Shown here one piece after another: positions 20,725-28,270 of a DNA stretch of 64,000 nt. This stretch comes from Denitrobaculum tricleocarpae (GTDB lineage Bacteria; Pseudomonadota; Alphaproteobacteria; Kiloniellales; Kiloniellaceae): assembly GCF_007004665.1 (NCBI RefSeq), contig NZ_ML660056.1, positions 248,001-312,000 on the forward strand. The letters are read 5' to 3'. The notes under the pieces were generated by a model, which was not told the origin of the DNA, searched no databases, and saw only the letters and a program-made list of their open reading frames with translations. Both the position numbers and the translations under genes were made by a program. How positions within the stretch are numbered: position 1 is the first letter of the stretch; every line of letters starts with the position of its first letter.

Positions 20725-21169
20725 GACTCTTGATGTTGTCAGCCTGGATCTCCCATCCCTTTGTGTTTTCGCGCAAGACTTCAAGTCTCCGCGGATCGGG
20801 CAGGGCGGCAAATCCGGATTCCGTAATATGCAGCCGCGTCGATCCGCCATCGATCGCTTCCAGCCGGAACTCTACCAAAGTGGTCGGTTGTTCAGAAACG
20901 TCTTTATCCGATTTCTCGTCGAAATCGTGCCATTTGAAGGAAAACAGGGTTTCAGGCTCCATGCGTTCAACTCTGGCCCGCCAGGGATAGTCTTCGTACC
21001 CGGGGAAGGTCATTTGTCCCGTCACCACGGCGCCGGGCCGAAAGGGGCCGCTGAGCTTCACCTGGAACCATTCACCGAATTCTCTGTGATCCGTCAGCGC
21101 CCGCCAGACCCGGGGAAGCGGCGCCGCCAGGTCGATTGTCTTTTCGATTTTGTCTTCCGTACTTTGCAT
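20711..21169 (-). CDS. AHSA1/SRPBCC-domain protein
   Basis: START-like fold protein of the Aha1-C type. The ATG at 21167-21169 (MQSTEDKIEKTI) has GGAG 7 nt upstream. The 152-residue product shows the family pattern IDLAAPLPRVWRALTDHREF then GEWF, and PGYEDYPWRARVERMEPE then TLFSFKWH, with a C-terminal helix GWEIQADNI. Such proteins are usually encoded with an ArsR repressor and bind small hydrophobic ligands or act as stress factors; the exact role is unknown. The ArsR gene overlaps its 3' end. Two GCAAC-N6-GTTGC palindromes precede it, one covering its ribosome-binding site. Confidence 0.9.
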   Translation of the reverse strand: MQSTEDKIEKTIDLAAPLPRVWRALTDHREFGEWFQVKLSGPFRPGAVVTGQMTFPGYEDYPWRARVERMEPETLFSFKWHDFDEKSDKDVSEQPTTLVEFRLEAIDGGSTRLHITESGFAALPDPRRLEVLRENTKGWEIQADNIKSHVTT

Positions 21170-21170
21170 A

Positions 21171-21232
21171 AGGCAACTCCTTGGTTGCCTTTTTGTGACA
21201 CAGGAACTGTCATTAAGCAACCATTTAGTTGC
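21171..21232. promoter_or_regulatory. Two GCAAC-N6-GTTGC palindromes upstream of the AHSA1-ArsR operon
   Basis: AGGCAAC-N6-GTTGCCT at 21171-21190 and GCAAC-N6-GTTGC at 21217-21232 share arms and spacing; centres are 44 bp apart. The first overlaps the AHSA1 ribosome-binding site. They are the likely operators of the encoded ArsR repressor. Confidence 0.6.
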
Positions 21233-21330
21233 GTAAAATCAGCGCAGGTAGTTTCGTGTTTGCTGATCGTTGCTGCGGTCGGTGTAAGTGTGAACCGAGC
21301 AGTGAGGTGGCTGGGAACACCTGATGCCGA

Positions 21331-21373
21331 GGTGCTTTATGGCCCCAAACCGAGAGTCGGTGGGTAGAGGCGC
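21331..21373 (+). pseudogene. Displaced copy of the ratA 3' end
   Basis: Encodes AEVLYGPKPRVGG and TAG, against AEDLYGPKPRVGG at the end of RatA; the six bases after the stop (AGGCGC) are also the same. Apart from one codon, all differences are synonymous. Weaker similarity (AVR) extends back to about 21298. It has no start and lies beyond the ArsR/AHSA1 pair. Confidence 0.8.
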
Positions 21374-21500
21374 TTGAGACAGCGAATCGTCAAAGACTTG
21401 GGTCAAAGCTGAGCCGGAAAGGACCTTCCTGCTCAATTTCACGTTGAATCACACTGGTTTCATGACCTCCACAGCAACGGAGAAAAAGCTTACTTGATTC

Positions 21501-21522
21501 ACATACCAACTATTCGGTATGT
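21501..21522. promoter_or_regulatory. Palindrome ACATACC-N8-GGTATGT before the second TetR gene
   Basis: A perfect 7+7 bp inverted repeat with an 8-bp spacer ends 7 bp before the TetR ATG at 21530 and follows a -35-like TTGATT (21494-21499). It is a likely autorepression site. Confidence 0.6.
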
Positions 21523-21529
21523 ATTCTTT

Positions 21530-22174
21530 ATGCCACGACCGACCAAACGCCACCCTGAACGCGGAGACGCCAGAACACGCCTCTTGGAAGCTGCGAGAGA
21601 CGTCATCCGGCAAAAGGGCTTCACGGCCACGACCGTCGATGATCTCTGCAAGGCTGCCGGCGTGACCAAAGGCGCTTATTTCCATCATTTCGAGAGCAAA
21701 GAGGCGCTTGGCGTTGCGGCTGCGAAGTTCTGGGCCGAGACGACGGGCGCGTTCTTCAGGCAGGCGCCCTACCATGCGCCCGAAGATCCGCTCGATCGCG
21801 TGCGCGCCTATGTCGACTTCCGCAAATCCATTATCGAGGGTGTTCCGGCCGAATTTACCTGTCTTGTCGGGACCATGACCCAAGAGACCTATGACTCCTA
21901 TCCGGCCATCCGTGAGGCCTGTGCAGAGAGCATCTTCGGCCACGCGGCGACGCTGGAGGCCGATATCGAAGCCGCGATGAAAGAACGGGCCATCTCGGCG
22001 GACTGGACAGCGGCAAGCCTTGCGCGCCACACGCAGGCGGTTCTTCAGGGCGCGTTCATTCTCGCGAAGGCGACGGGCGACCGCGAAATCGCGCGTGAGA
22101 GCGTCGACCATCTCAAGCGCTACATCGAACTGCTTTTCGACCAATCACACGTGGAAGGGGACCGGCATCCTTGA
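21530..22174 (+). CDS. TetR/AcrR family regulator
   Basis: The start at 21530 (MPRPTKRHPERGDARTRLLE) fits the family better than the in-frame open extension to 21494, which would run through the operator palindrome. The 214-residue product has the HTH GFTATTVDDLCKAAGVTKGA followed by YFHHFESKEAL (about residues 30-62) and a C-terminal domain with FTCLVGTMTQETYDSYPAIR, as in TetR_C regulators near glyoxalase/DUF1428 genes. It is probably the local regulator of the small-gene cluster that follows (VOC fragment, DUF1428, SnoaL-like, GST). Confidence 0.88.
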   Translation: MPRPTKRHPERGDARTRLLEAARDVIRQKGFTATTVDDLCKAAGVTKGAYFHHFESKEALGVAAAKFWAETTGAFFRQAPYHAPEDPLDRVRAYVDFRKSIIEGVPAEFTCLVGTMTQETYDSYPAIREACAESIFGHAATLEADIEAAMKERAISADWTAASLARHTQAVLQGAFILAKATGDREIARESVDHLKRYIELLFDQSHVEGDRHP

Positions 22175-22291
22175 GGCGGCCGCTTGGTTTTAGTCGTCAA
22201 GGAACATTGAAAGCAAGGAGATACAGCCCCGGAACCGACGTTTGCACAAATGCGTACCCGGTGGACTTTTTCAACTTGAAAGGACCGCAGA

Positions 22292-22540
22292 ATGAAAAGG
22301 ATTGTGCCTCATCTCCGGTTCGATGGCGATGCCGAGGAGGCGGCCGAGTTTTATGCCGGTCTGTTTCCCGAGAGCCGGATTGGTAACGTCATGCGCGCGC
22401 CAGCCTGCAACCATGAGCTCTTGAAATCCAACGACCGCGTGGCGGCAGAGCGGGTCATGCAGGCGATGCTCAAGATGAACAAGATCGACATCGCTGTGCT
22501 CGAAGCCGCAGCGGAATCATCGACCGGTAAAATCAATTAA
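22292..22540 (+). pseudogene. PhnB/VOC-family protein with an internal in-frame deletion
   Basis: The 82-residue reading frame begins like PhnB-type VOC proteins (MKRIVPHLRFDGDAEEAAEF then YAGLFPESRIGNVMRAP) and ends like their C-terminus (VMQAMLKMNKIDIAVLEAA). Family members have about 150-160 residues, so some 70-80 central residues carrying most of the second beta-alpha-beta unit are missing, with the frame kept. AAAGGA 7 nt upstream is intact. The product is unlikely to fold as a normal VOC dimer, so it is listed as a broken gene, though it may still be translated. Confidence 0.7.
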
Positions 22541-22552
22541 AGGAGGAGAGCA

Positions 22553-22906
22553 ATGACCTACGTTGACGGATTTGTCGCCGCGGTGCCGACGGCAAATAAG
22601 GACGCTTATCGGGTTCACGCGCAAAAGGCGATCGAGGTGTTCAAGCGCCATGGAGCGCTTTCCTCGGTCGAGTGCTGGGGTGACGACATACCCGAGGGCA
22701 TAACCACATCCTTCTCGATGGCGGTGAAGAAGAAGGAAGACGAAACGGTCGTTTTCTCCTGGATTATCTGGCCCGACAAGGCGACCCGCGATGCCGGCAT
22801 GCAGGGCGTCTTTGCGGACCCTGATATGGCGGAGGACGCCAACCCCATGCCCTTCGACGGCAAGCGGCTGATTTACGGCGGCTTCGATGTGATCTTTGAG
22901 GCTTGA
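22553..22906 (+). CDS. DUF1428 (YbaA-like) protein
   Basis: The 117-residue product matches the DUF1428 pattern: MTYVDGFVAAVPTANKDAYR at the start, ECWGDDIPEG near residue 41, VVFSWIIWPDKATRDAG near residue 64 and MPFDGKRLIYGGFDVIFEA at the end. The fold is a dimeric ferredoxin-like alpha-beta barrel; the biochemical role is unknown. AAAGGAGGAG upstream of the ATG is a strong ribosome-binding site. It lies 12 bp after the VOC fragment and overlaps the open extension of the SnoaL gene, so the genes form one transcript. Confidence 0.92.
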   Translation: MTYVDGFVAAVPTANKDAYRVHAQKAIEVFKRHGALSSVECWGDDIPEGITTSFSMAVKKKEDETVVFSWIIWPDKATRDAGMQGVFADPDMAEDANPMPFDGKRLIYGGFDVIFEA

Positions 22907-22917
22907 GGAGAGAGACC

Positions 22918-23343
22918 ATGACAGAGAATAAAGACGAAATCATCGCCCTCTGCCAAACGCTCGACCGGGCGCATCATGACAAAGACGCGCAGGCCATCGC
23001 CGGCTGCTACGCGCCTGACGCGGTGATCTACAGTCTGGCGCCGCCGCTGGGTGAACGCGGTCTGGACCGGCGCGGTCTCGACGCGTGGCTCGCCACCTGG
23101 GACGGCCCGATCCGTATCGACGCGCAGGATATGGAGCTTTCCGTCACAGAGGGGCTTGCCTACAGCTCCGCGCTCAATCGGATCCGCGGCACAAAGACCG
23201 ATGGGGAAGAGGTCGATGTCTGGTTCCGCACGACGATGTGCTTCCGCAAGACCGGGGAGGGGTGGCGTATCGTTCACGACCATTCCTCGGTGCCCTTTTA
23301 CATGGACGGATCCACCCGGGCGGCCGTCGACCTCAGACCTTGA
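22918..23343 (+). CDS. SnoaL-like / NTF2-fold protein
   Basis: The ATG at 22918 follows GGAGAGAG at good distance. The 141-residue product has the NTF2-like layout: an N-terminal helix with LDRAHHDKDAQAIAGCYAPD, then AVIYSLAPP, a central GLDAWLATWDGPI, and the C-terminal FRKTGEGWRIVHDHSSVPFY. The ending WRIVHDHSS is typical of SgcJ/YybH-type ketosteroid-isomerase-like proteins. The role is unknown; these are often found with DUF1428, GST and VOC genes in detoxification-like clusters. Confidence 0.85.
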   Translation: MTENKDEIIALCQTLDRAHHDKDAQAIAGCYAPDAVIYSLAPPLGERGLDRRGLDAWLATWDGPIRIDAQDMELSVTEGLAYSSALNRIRGTKTDGEEVDVWFRTTMCFRKTGEGWRIVHDHSSVPFYMDGSTRAAVDLRP

Positions 23344-23412
23344 GCGACGGCGACGTTGATCCAGCCTGCGGTGTAGCTCGACCCACACTCGTTGCGGAGA
23401 ATGAGACCGGAG

Positions 23413-24048
23413 ATGAAAACGCAGTTATCTGCCCTCGATTGGGCGCCCGAGTTTGCGCAAGGCTATGTGAAGGATTTGCGTGTGCGCTGGGCGCTGGAAG
23501 AGGCGGGCCTGTCCTACGAGGCGGTGCTGCTTGACGATGCGGCCCGCGCGGGCGACGCCTACCGCACCTGGCAGCCCTTCGGCCAGGTCCCGGCTTATCG
23601 TGACGGCGAGGTGGAGATGTTCGAATCCGGTGCGATCCTGCTGCATCTGGCTGCGAAATCCGAAGCGCTGGCACCGCGCGACCCTGCCGGATTTGCGAAG
23701 GCCACCTCCTGGGTGATCGCGGCCCTTAATTCAGTCGAACCCGCTGTGCAGAATCTGGTCCATCTTGATGTCTTCTATGCGCACGAGGCCTGGGCGAAAG
23801 CGCGTCGTCCGCAGGCAGAAATTGAACTGAGCGGGCGGCTCGAAAAACTCGCTAACTGGCTCGGCGCCAAAGACTATCTTTTGGATCGCTTCACGGCCGG
23901 CGATCTTATGATGGCGACGGTGCTGCGTGAAGTCCCGGATCTTCACGCCTACTCCGCGACGCTCGATCGCTATCTTGAACGGTGTCTGGCGCGCCCCGCC
24001 TTCGAACGCGCGCTCGACGCGCAGATGCGGGCCTTTCGGGCAAGTTAA
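23413..24048 (+). CDS. Glutathione S-transferase family protein
   Basis: The 211-residue product (start MKTQLSALDW; an in-frame ATG at 23401 is an alternative) has the thioredoxin-like domain with WALEEAGLSYEAVLLDD, the cis-Pro motif GQVPAYRDGEVEMFESGAIL (about residues 55-75), and an all-helical C-terminal domain ending FERALDAQMRAFRAS. This order fits bacterial beta-type or uncharacterised GSTs. ESGAIL is the glutathione-binding segment. It is the last intact gene of the TetR-led cluster. Substrate unknown. Confidence 0.9.
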   Translation: MKTQLSALDWAPEFAQGYVKDLRVRWALEEAGLSYEAVLLDDAARAGDAYRTWQPFGQVPAYRDGEVEMFESGAILLHLAAKSEALAPRDPAGFAKATSWVIAALNSVEPAVQNLVHLDVFYAHEAWAKARRPQAEIELSGRLEKLANWLGAKDYLLDRFTAGDLMMATVLREVPDLHAYSATLDRYLERCLARPAFERALDAQMRAFRAS

Positions 24049-24080
24049 GGTGAGGCCGAAACGGCTACAGGAGAGCAAGA

Positions 24081-24280
24081 GTGCGAGTGATCTTTGGCGG
24101 CATTTTCAGTCACTCGACGGCGTGATGCAGGCGCTCGGCGGGCCAGAGAAAGACCCGAGCGGGGGCTTTGCCCTCGCCACCTACGAACCGGACGGCGAAG
24201 TCCCTGTCGGATCATTCGGGCTGCCCGAACCCAGCGGCGCTGAACCTGAGCGCCGTGAGCGGATGGCGGGCGAAGGATAA
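24081..24280 (+). pseudogene. Remnant of a dihydrofolate-reductase-like (RibD C-terminal) gene
   Basis: After a GTG at 24081, VRVIFGGIF resembles the family start. One frame over, the DNA reads QSLDGVMQALGGPEKDPSGGF, which matches the SLDGVMQxPGGPxEDPSGGF signature of RibD-C/DHFR-like proteins. A frameshift therefore lies near 24108, and the frame then loses similarity and stops at 24280. Intact members have about 180-220 residues. Genes of this family often accompany VOC, DUF1428 and ArsR/SRPBCC genes, which fits a decayed cluster here. Confidence 0.55.
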
Positions 24281-24310
24281 CGCTGCAAATTCACGTATCT
24301 GAGTCAAATC

Positions 24311-24346
24311 AGGCAAGACTCACGGCCCAAGCCGTGAATCCTGCCT
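24311..24346. terminator. Strong hairpin between the GST cluster and the TMAO-reductase-like gene
   Basis: The 16-base arms 24311-24326 and 24331-24346 pair with two mismatches around a CCAA loop. It lies between convergent genes, so it could end transcription from both sides, though there is no long T run. Confidence 0.55.
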
Positions 24347-24381
24347 GAAGGAGTTGTCCTCAACTGGCGTTCGATGAGGAT

Positions 24382-27030
24382 CTAACCGGCATCTCTGGCG
24401 TTCTGGTAGAGGAAATCCAGGATAAGTTTCTGGTCCTCGCCCTCGACCCCGGCGTTGGGGAACATGCTTTCGGTGATGCCTTTCCATTGGGCCTTGGTGT
24501 GGCTCTTTGGATCCTGCGGGATGTGGCAGAGCGTGCACTTCTCGTAGAACAGGCGTTCGCCGGGCTCCATGGCGCTCATGAAGCTCTCCGCGATGTTCGC
24601 GGCCCGGTCGATGCCGAGGCTGTCCGGGTCCAGGCTGGCCACCTGATCGGAAATCAGATCCGGTTCGACGTAAGCCTGGTTCGGCCCTTCGACATCCACC
24701 GCCTTTTTCAGCGTGGCGATGCAGGTATTGGCGGCTGTTGCCTGGCTGAGCTGGCTCGAGGCCCGGCTGGAGGTCAGCACGTTGATCGAACCGGAGTTAC
24801 AGCGGCCCTTGCTGTCGAAGGACAGCCAGGCGCCTTCGTAGAGGGAGACCACGCCGGGCATGATCTGGTCCGTGACCCGGGCGCCGGCAATGGTCGTGCC
24901 GCGCTCGTTCGACAGCTCGACGAGATCGCCGTCCTTGATGCCCCGGGCGGCCGCGTCCTCTGTATTGATCCGCACGAATTCGCGGTCCTCGACATTGAGT
25001 TCATGCCGCAGATCGGATTGTGCAAACTGGGAGTGGATGCGGTTATAGGGGTGCGGGCTGACCACATGCACCTGCCCGGGTTCGGCGTTGCCGAGATATT
25101 CCGCCGGCTCCAGCCATTGTGCCATGGGCGGGCAGTCTGGCACGTTCATCTCGGCGATGGCCTCGCAGTAGAGCTCGACCTTGCCAGAACGGGTGTGCAG
25201 AGGGTTGGCATCCGGATCTTCGCGGAAGGCACCGTGGCGCACCCATTCCAGTTCTTCCGTCGGGATCGGAACCCGCGCAACGCCGCGCTCCCAGAATTCC
25301 TCGAAATCCATGGTCTCCGCGGCGGAAGACTTTTCGTAAGAGGCCTGGATGATATCGATCCGGTCAAGTCCGTCGGTGAACTGCTGCTCCACATTGAAGA
25401 TCTCGGCGAGCCTGCGGAAGATCTCGAAGTCATCCAGGGATTCGCCCACCGGATCGATCACCTGCCGCATGGCATAGACCTTGTCTTTCGAGTAGGTGCC
25501 GCCCGAGCTGATCTCGTCACGTTCCACCGTGCTGGTTGCCGGCAGGACGATATCCGCAAAGCGGGCGGAAGCGACCCACCAGGGATCGATACAGACCACG
25601 GAGTGGCACTTCTGCATCGCTTCGATCAGTTCGTTGGTATTCTGGTGATGGGACAGGAAGTTGTTGCCCGAATTGAAGATCATCTGCGCATCGGGATAGC
25701 TGTATTCACCGCCGTTGCGGATGAACTTGCCGCCCGGGTTCTTGAGCATCTCGGTGATGCGCGAGGCGGGGCAGAAGCCGACCACCTGGTTGCGGCCCTG
25801 CGGCAGGCCGCCGGGCGCACGGGCCTGGGCAAAGAGCGCGCCGCCCTGGCCCCAGTGCCAGCTGAAACCGATCCCGCCGCCGGGCAGGCCGATCTGGCCT
25901 GTCATGGCCGCGAAGGAGGTGATGGCCCAATAGGGCATCTCGCCGTGATGCGCCCGCTGGATCGCCCAGGAGCCGGCGAACTGCGTGCGTTTGACGGCGC
26001 ATTCCTCGGCCAGCGCGATGATATCGGCCTCGGGAATGCCTGTGATCTTGGAGGCCCAGGCCGGAGTCTTGACCGTGCCGTCGTCCTGACCGTTGAGATA
26101 GGCGATGAATTTATCGGCGCCCACGGTATAGCGCTCGAGGAATTCCTGATCATGCATGCCCTTGGCATGCACGTGCTGGCTCATGGCCAGGAAGAGGGCC
26201 GTGTCGGTGTTGGGGATGATTTTCATCCACTCCGCCTTCAGCCACTCGTCGGTCGTGGTGTATTGCGGATTGATCGAGAGGAATTTCACGCCGCTGTCGC
26301 GGATCACTTCCCAGCGCGGATACATGGAGTGGTCCGTGGTCCGGCCCTCGGCGCGGCCGTTCTTGTGGGGATCGGTGCCGATCAGCACGAAAAGCTCGGT
26401 GTTCTGCAGGATCTGCCACCAGGAGGTCTGACGGGAGTAAACCTCCATGTCACCCACCACATGCGGCATGATGACCTGTCCGGCGCCACCGGAGTAGTCG
26501 CTGACGGTCACGCTCATGCCGCCGATCAGATTGAAGAAGCGGCCCTGAAGGACGTTGGGGGTCAGAACCCCGCCGTGCGCCCAGGCGCCGTAGGAGGAGG
26601 AGAAGATGCCGTCGTTGCCGTGGCTGTCGATGGTGTCGAGAATGGCTTTGGAGGTCAGGTTCAGGGCCGTCTCCCAGTCCACGCGCACAAAGGGCTCCTT
26701 GCCGCGCAGTTCCGGCTTGCGGTCGCCGTCGAGGTTTTCCAGATAGGATTTCCGCACGTAAGGATACTTCACGCGGGTCTGGTGATAAGTGCGGCTGACC
26801 AGGCCGTCGGTGATCATCTTGGTCGGTCTGGGATCAAACTCGGTGCGTGGAATGGCTTTGATGAATTCGCCATCCTTCTTGACCGCCCAAAAAACGCCGG
26901 CCTGGCCCGCGTGTGGAATAAAGGTGACATTGCGGCCCGCGCCGGCAGAAGCAGCGAAGACCTTCGGGGCAGCCAGGAACATGGCTGTCGCGGAAACAGA
27001 TGCCAGAAACTCACGACGTGATGTGGTCAC
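24382..27030 (-). CDS. torA: TorA/TorZ-type TMAO (S/N-oxide) reductase with fused monoheme c domain
   Basis: Periplasmic molybdopterin enzyme reducing TMAO-like substrates in anaerobic respiration. A GTG start at 27028-27030 is chosen because GGAGGG (27039-27044) lies 8 nt upstream. The 882-residue product has a Tat signal (SRREFLASVSATAMFLAAP), the TorA-like Mo site region SSSYGAWAHGG, SDYSGGAGQVIMPHVVG then TSWWQIL, and NVLTSS near the C-terminal domain. After the normal TorA end it continues with a CTLCH heme-c motif (first Cys about residue 832) and a Met that could be the distal ligand. No torC or torD is present nearby, so the heme domain may serve electron entry. An FNR box lies upstream. 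Confidence 0.88.
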   Translation of the reverse strand: MTTSRREFLASVSATAMFLAAPKVFAASAGAGRNVTFIPHAGQAGVFWAVKKDGEFIKAIPRTEFDPRPTKMITDGLVSRTYHQTRVKYPYVRKSYLENLDGDRKPELRGKEPFVRVDWETALNLTSKAILDTIDSHGNDGIFSSSYGAWAHGGVLTPNVLQGRFFNLIGGMSVTVSDYSGGAGQVIMPHVVGDMEVYSRQTSWWQILQNTELFVLIGTDPHKNGRAEGRTTDHSMYPRWEVIRDSGVKFLSINPQYTTTDEWLKAEWMKIIPNTDTALFLAMSQHVHAKGMHDQEFLERYTVGADKFIAYLNGQDDGTVKTPAWASKITGIPEADIIALAEECAVKRTQFAGSWAIQRAHHGEMPYWAITSFAAMTGQIGLPGGGIGFSWHWGQGGALFAQARAPGGLPQGRNQVVGFCPASRITEMLKNPGGKFIRNGGEYSYPDAQMIFNSGNNFLSHHQNTNELIEAMQKCHSVVCIDPWWVASARFADIVLPATSTVERDEISSGGTYSKDKVYAMRQVIDPVGESLDDFEIFRRLAEIFNVEQQFTDGLDRIDIIQASYEKSSAAETMDFEEFWERGVARVPIPTEELEWVRHGAFREDPDANPLHTRSGKVELYCEAIAEMNVPDCPPMAQWLEPAEYLGNAEPGQVHVVSPHPYNRIHSQFAQSDLRHELNVEDREFVRINTEDAAARGIKDGDLVELSNERGTTIAGARVTDQIMPGVVSLYEGAWLSFDSKGRCNSGSINVLTSSRASSQLSQATAANTCIATLKKAVDVEGPNQAYVEPDLISDQVASLDPDSLGIDRAANIAESFMSAMEPGERLFYEKCTLCHIPQDPKSHTKAQWKGITESMFPNAGVEGEDQKLILDFLYQNARDAG

Positions 27031-27196
27031 GATTTCATCCCTCCGATTTTTTTTGCTCTGGGGGCGTACCATCCCGCCCAAAGCAAGGGTGCACATTGCG
27101 CTCATTTTCCATGAGTCGGTTACAGGTATGTTGCCGTTAGTTTTCAGGCCGGATACGCCGTCCGGCGAGACGCTTGGGAACGCGTCCTAACGCACA

Positions 27197-27244
27197 GTGG
27201 ATATAGTAATACTTATATTGGATCGGCAAATTGATTGTGATCAA
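27197..27244 (-). promoter_or_regulatory. FNR-type anaerobic promoter of the TMAO-reductase-like gene
   Basis: TTGATtgtgATCAA at 27231-27244 is a perfect FNR/Anr consensus box. On the minus strand a -10-like TACTAT lies at 27208-27203, giving a start near 27197 and placing the box centre (27237.5) at about -41, the class II position. The remaining 27031-27448 region holds the 5' leader and no gene. Confidence 0.7.
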
Positions 27245-27448
27245 TCACACGCCGATTTTTTCGCTTTGTGTGTTGAAAAATAGAGGAGTTTTCGATCACC
27301 AGCGCTGCAACCGAAAAGTGTTTTCAGCTGTTACACCGCGAACGTGGGCTAAATTCCCAGCGCAGAACCAAGCTGTGTCTGTGAGAAATCCAACGGACAC
27401 AACAGCCGCTTTACCCGCCTGGATTTCGCGAGATTGGGCGGGGCTTCC

Positions 27449-28270
27449 TCAGCCCGCGCCGGACTGTATGATCCCCTGTTGGACGAGCCAGTAGAAGGAC
27501 GCGATGTTGATGATGTTGAAGACCGCGTGGGCGATGGTCGCCGACAGAACCGAACCGCTCTTTTCGGTGATCAGCGCGAGCATGGCGCCGATCAGGACGA
27601 AAACCGGGAATAAAAACGGGATCCCGTGGAGGAATGCGAAGACCAACGAGGAAATCGCCACCGACGCCGCAACCGACAAACGGGCGCGGAGCCAGCCGTA
27701 AAAGACGCCTCTCATGACGATTTCTTCGACCAGGGGCACGATCGCGCCTGTAACCAGAAGGCTGGTGATCAGAATCGCGGGCGAGAAGCCGCCAGCGAGG
27801 AAGACGTCCATCTGCGGGTTCTCGAAAGGCTCACCGGAAAGTGCCTGAAGGAATTGCGCGACAATACCGCTGACCGGAATCGCCAGCGTGCCAAAGATGA
27901 CCGACCGGATGACCCAGGTCTTTGATACAAGGACGATTCCAAGATCGGCGAGGCGCAGACCGTGCTTCTTTACAATGATAAAGTAGGTCGCGCCCAGCAT
28001 GATCAGCGAATGCAGGCCGATCACCATCAGAACCGGGATAATCGGTAATTCTCCGCGGGCCCCGTCTCCCGGACTGCCCGGTTCGGGGGCGCTCAGGAGT
28101 ATCATTGGCAAGAGCTTTTGCAGGCCGAGCCAGATGATCAGGAGCAGCAGCAGGTCAAGGCCGGGAACCGATTGCAGGGGCCCGGGTCTTATGCCGCCGG
28201 ACTGCTGTGGGTTTGGATAGGAACCGCCTTGTTGAGGGCCGCTGCTACCCGGCCCGCCGGGAAACGCCAT
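27449..28270 (-). CDS. CPBP-family (CAAX/ABI) intramembrane metalloprotease-like protein
   Basis: The 273-residue product has a Gly/Pro/Gln-rich cytoplasmic start (about residues 1-37) and about eight membrane helices. The family motifs are present: EEIVMRG near residue 178 (EExxxR), FLHG near residue 207 and a late HAVFN near residue 252 (HxxxN). Prokaryotic CPBP proteins are known or suspected intramembrane proteases; the substrate is unknown. Its ATG overlaps the cinA stop as TAATG, so it is translationally coupled at the end of ispDF-pgpA-cinA. Confidence 0.9.
   Translation of the reverse strand: MAFPGGPGSSGPQQGGSYPNPQQSGGIRPGPLQSVPGLDLLLLLIIWLGLQKLLPMILLSAPEPGSPGDGARGELPIIPVLMVIGLHSLIMLGATYFIIVKKHGLRLADLGIVLVSKTWVIRSVIFGTLAIPVSGIVAQFLQALSGEPFENPQMDVFLAGGFSPAILITSLLVTGAIVPLVEEIVMRGVFYGWLRARLSVAASVAISSLVFAFLHGIPFLFPVFVLIGAMLALITEKSGSVLSATIAHAVFNIINIASFYWLVQQGIIQSGAG

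Noticed and set aside
24487..27021. An 844-codon open frame on the plus strand opposite the TMAO-reductase-like gene
   Set aside because: It mirrors the codon periodicity of a high-GC gene; its translation is His/Asp/Gly/Val-rich without any domain, and the minus strand carries a clear TorA-type protein.
15630..28269. Integrative element with integrase and attachment sites
   Set aside because: No integrase, transposase, tRNA gene or clean direct-repeat pair was found; the gene-tail copies suggest recombination rather than site-specific integration.
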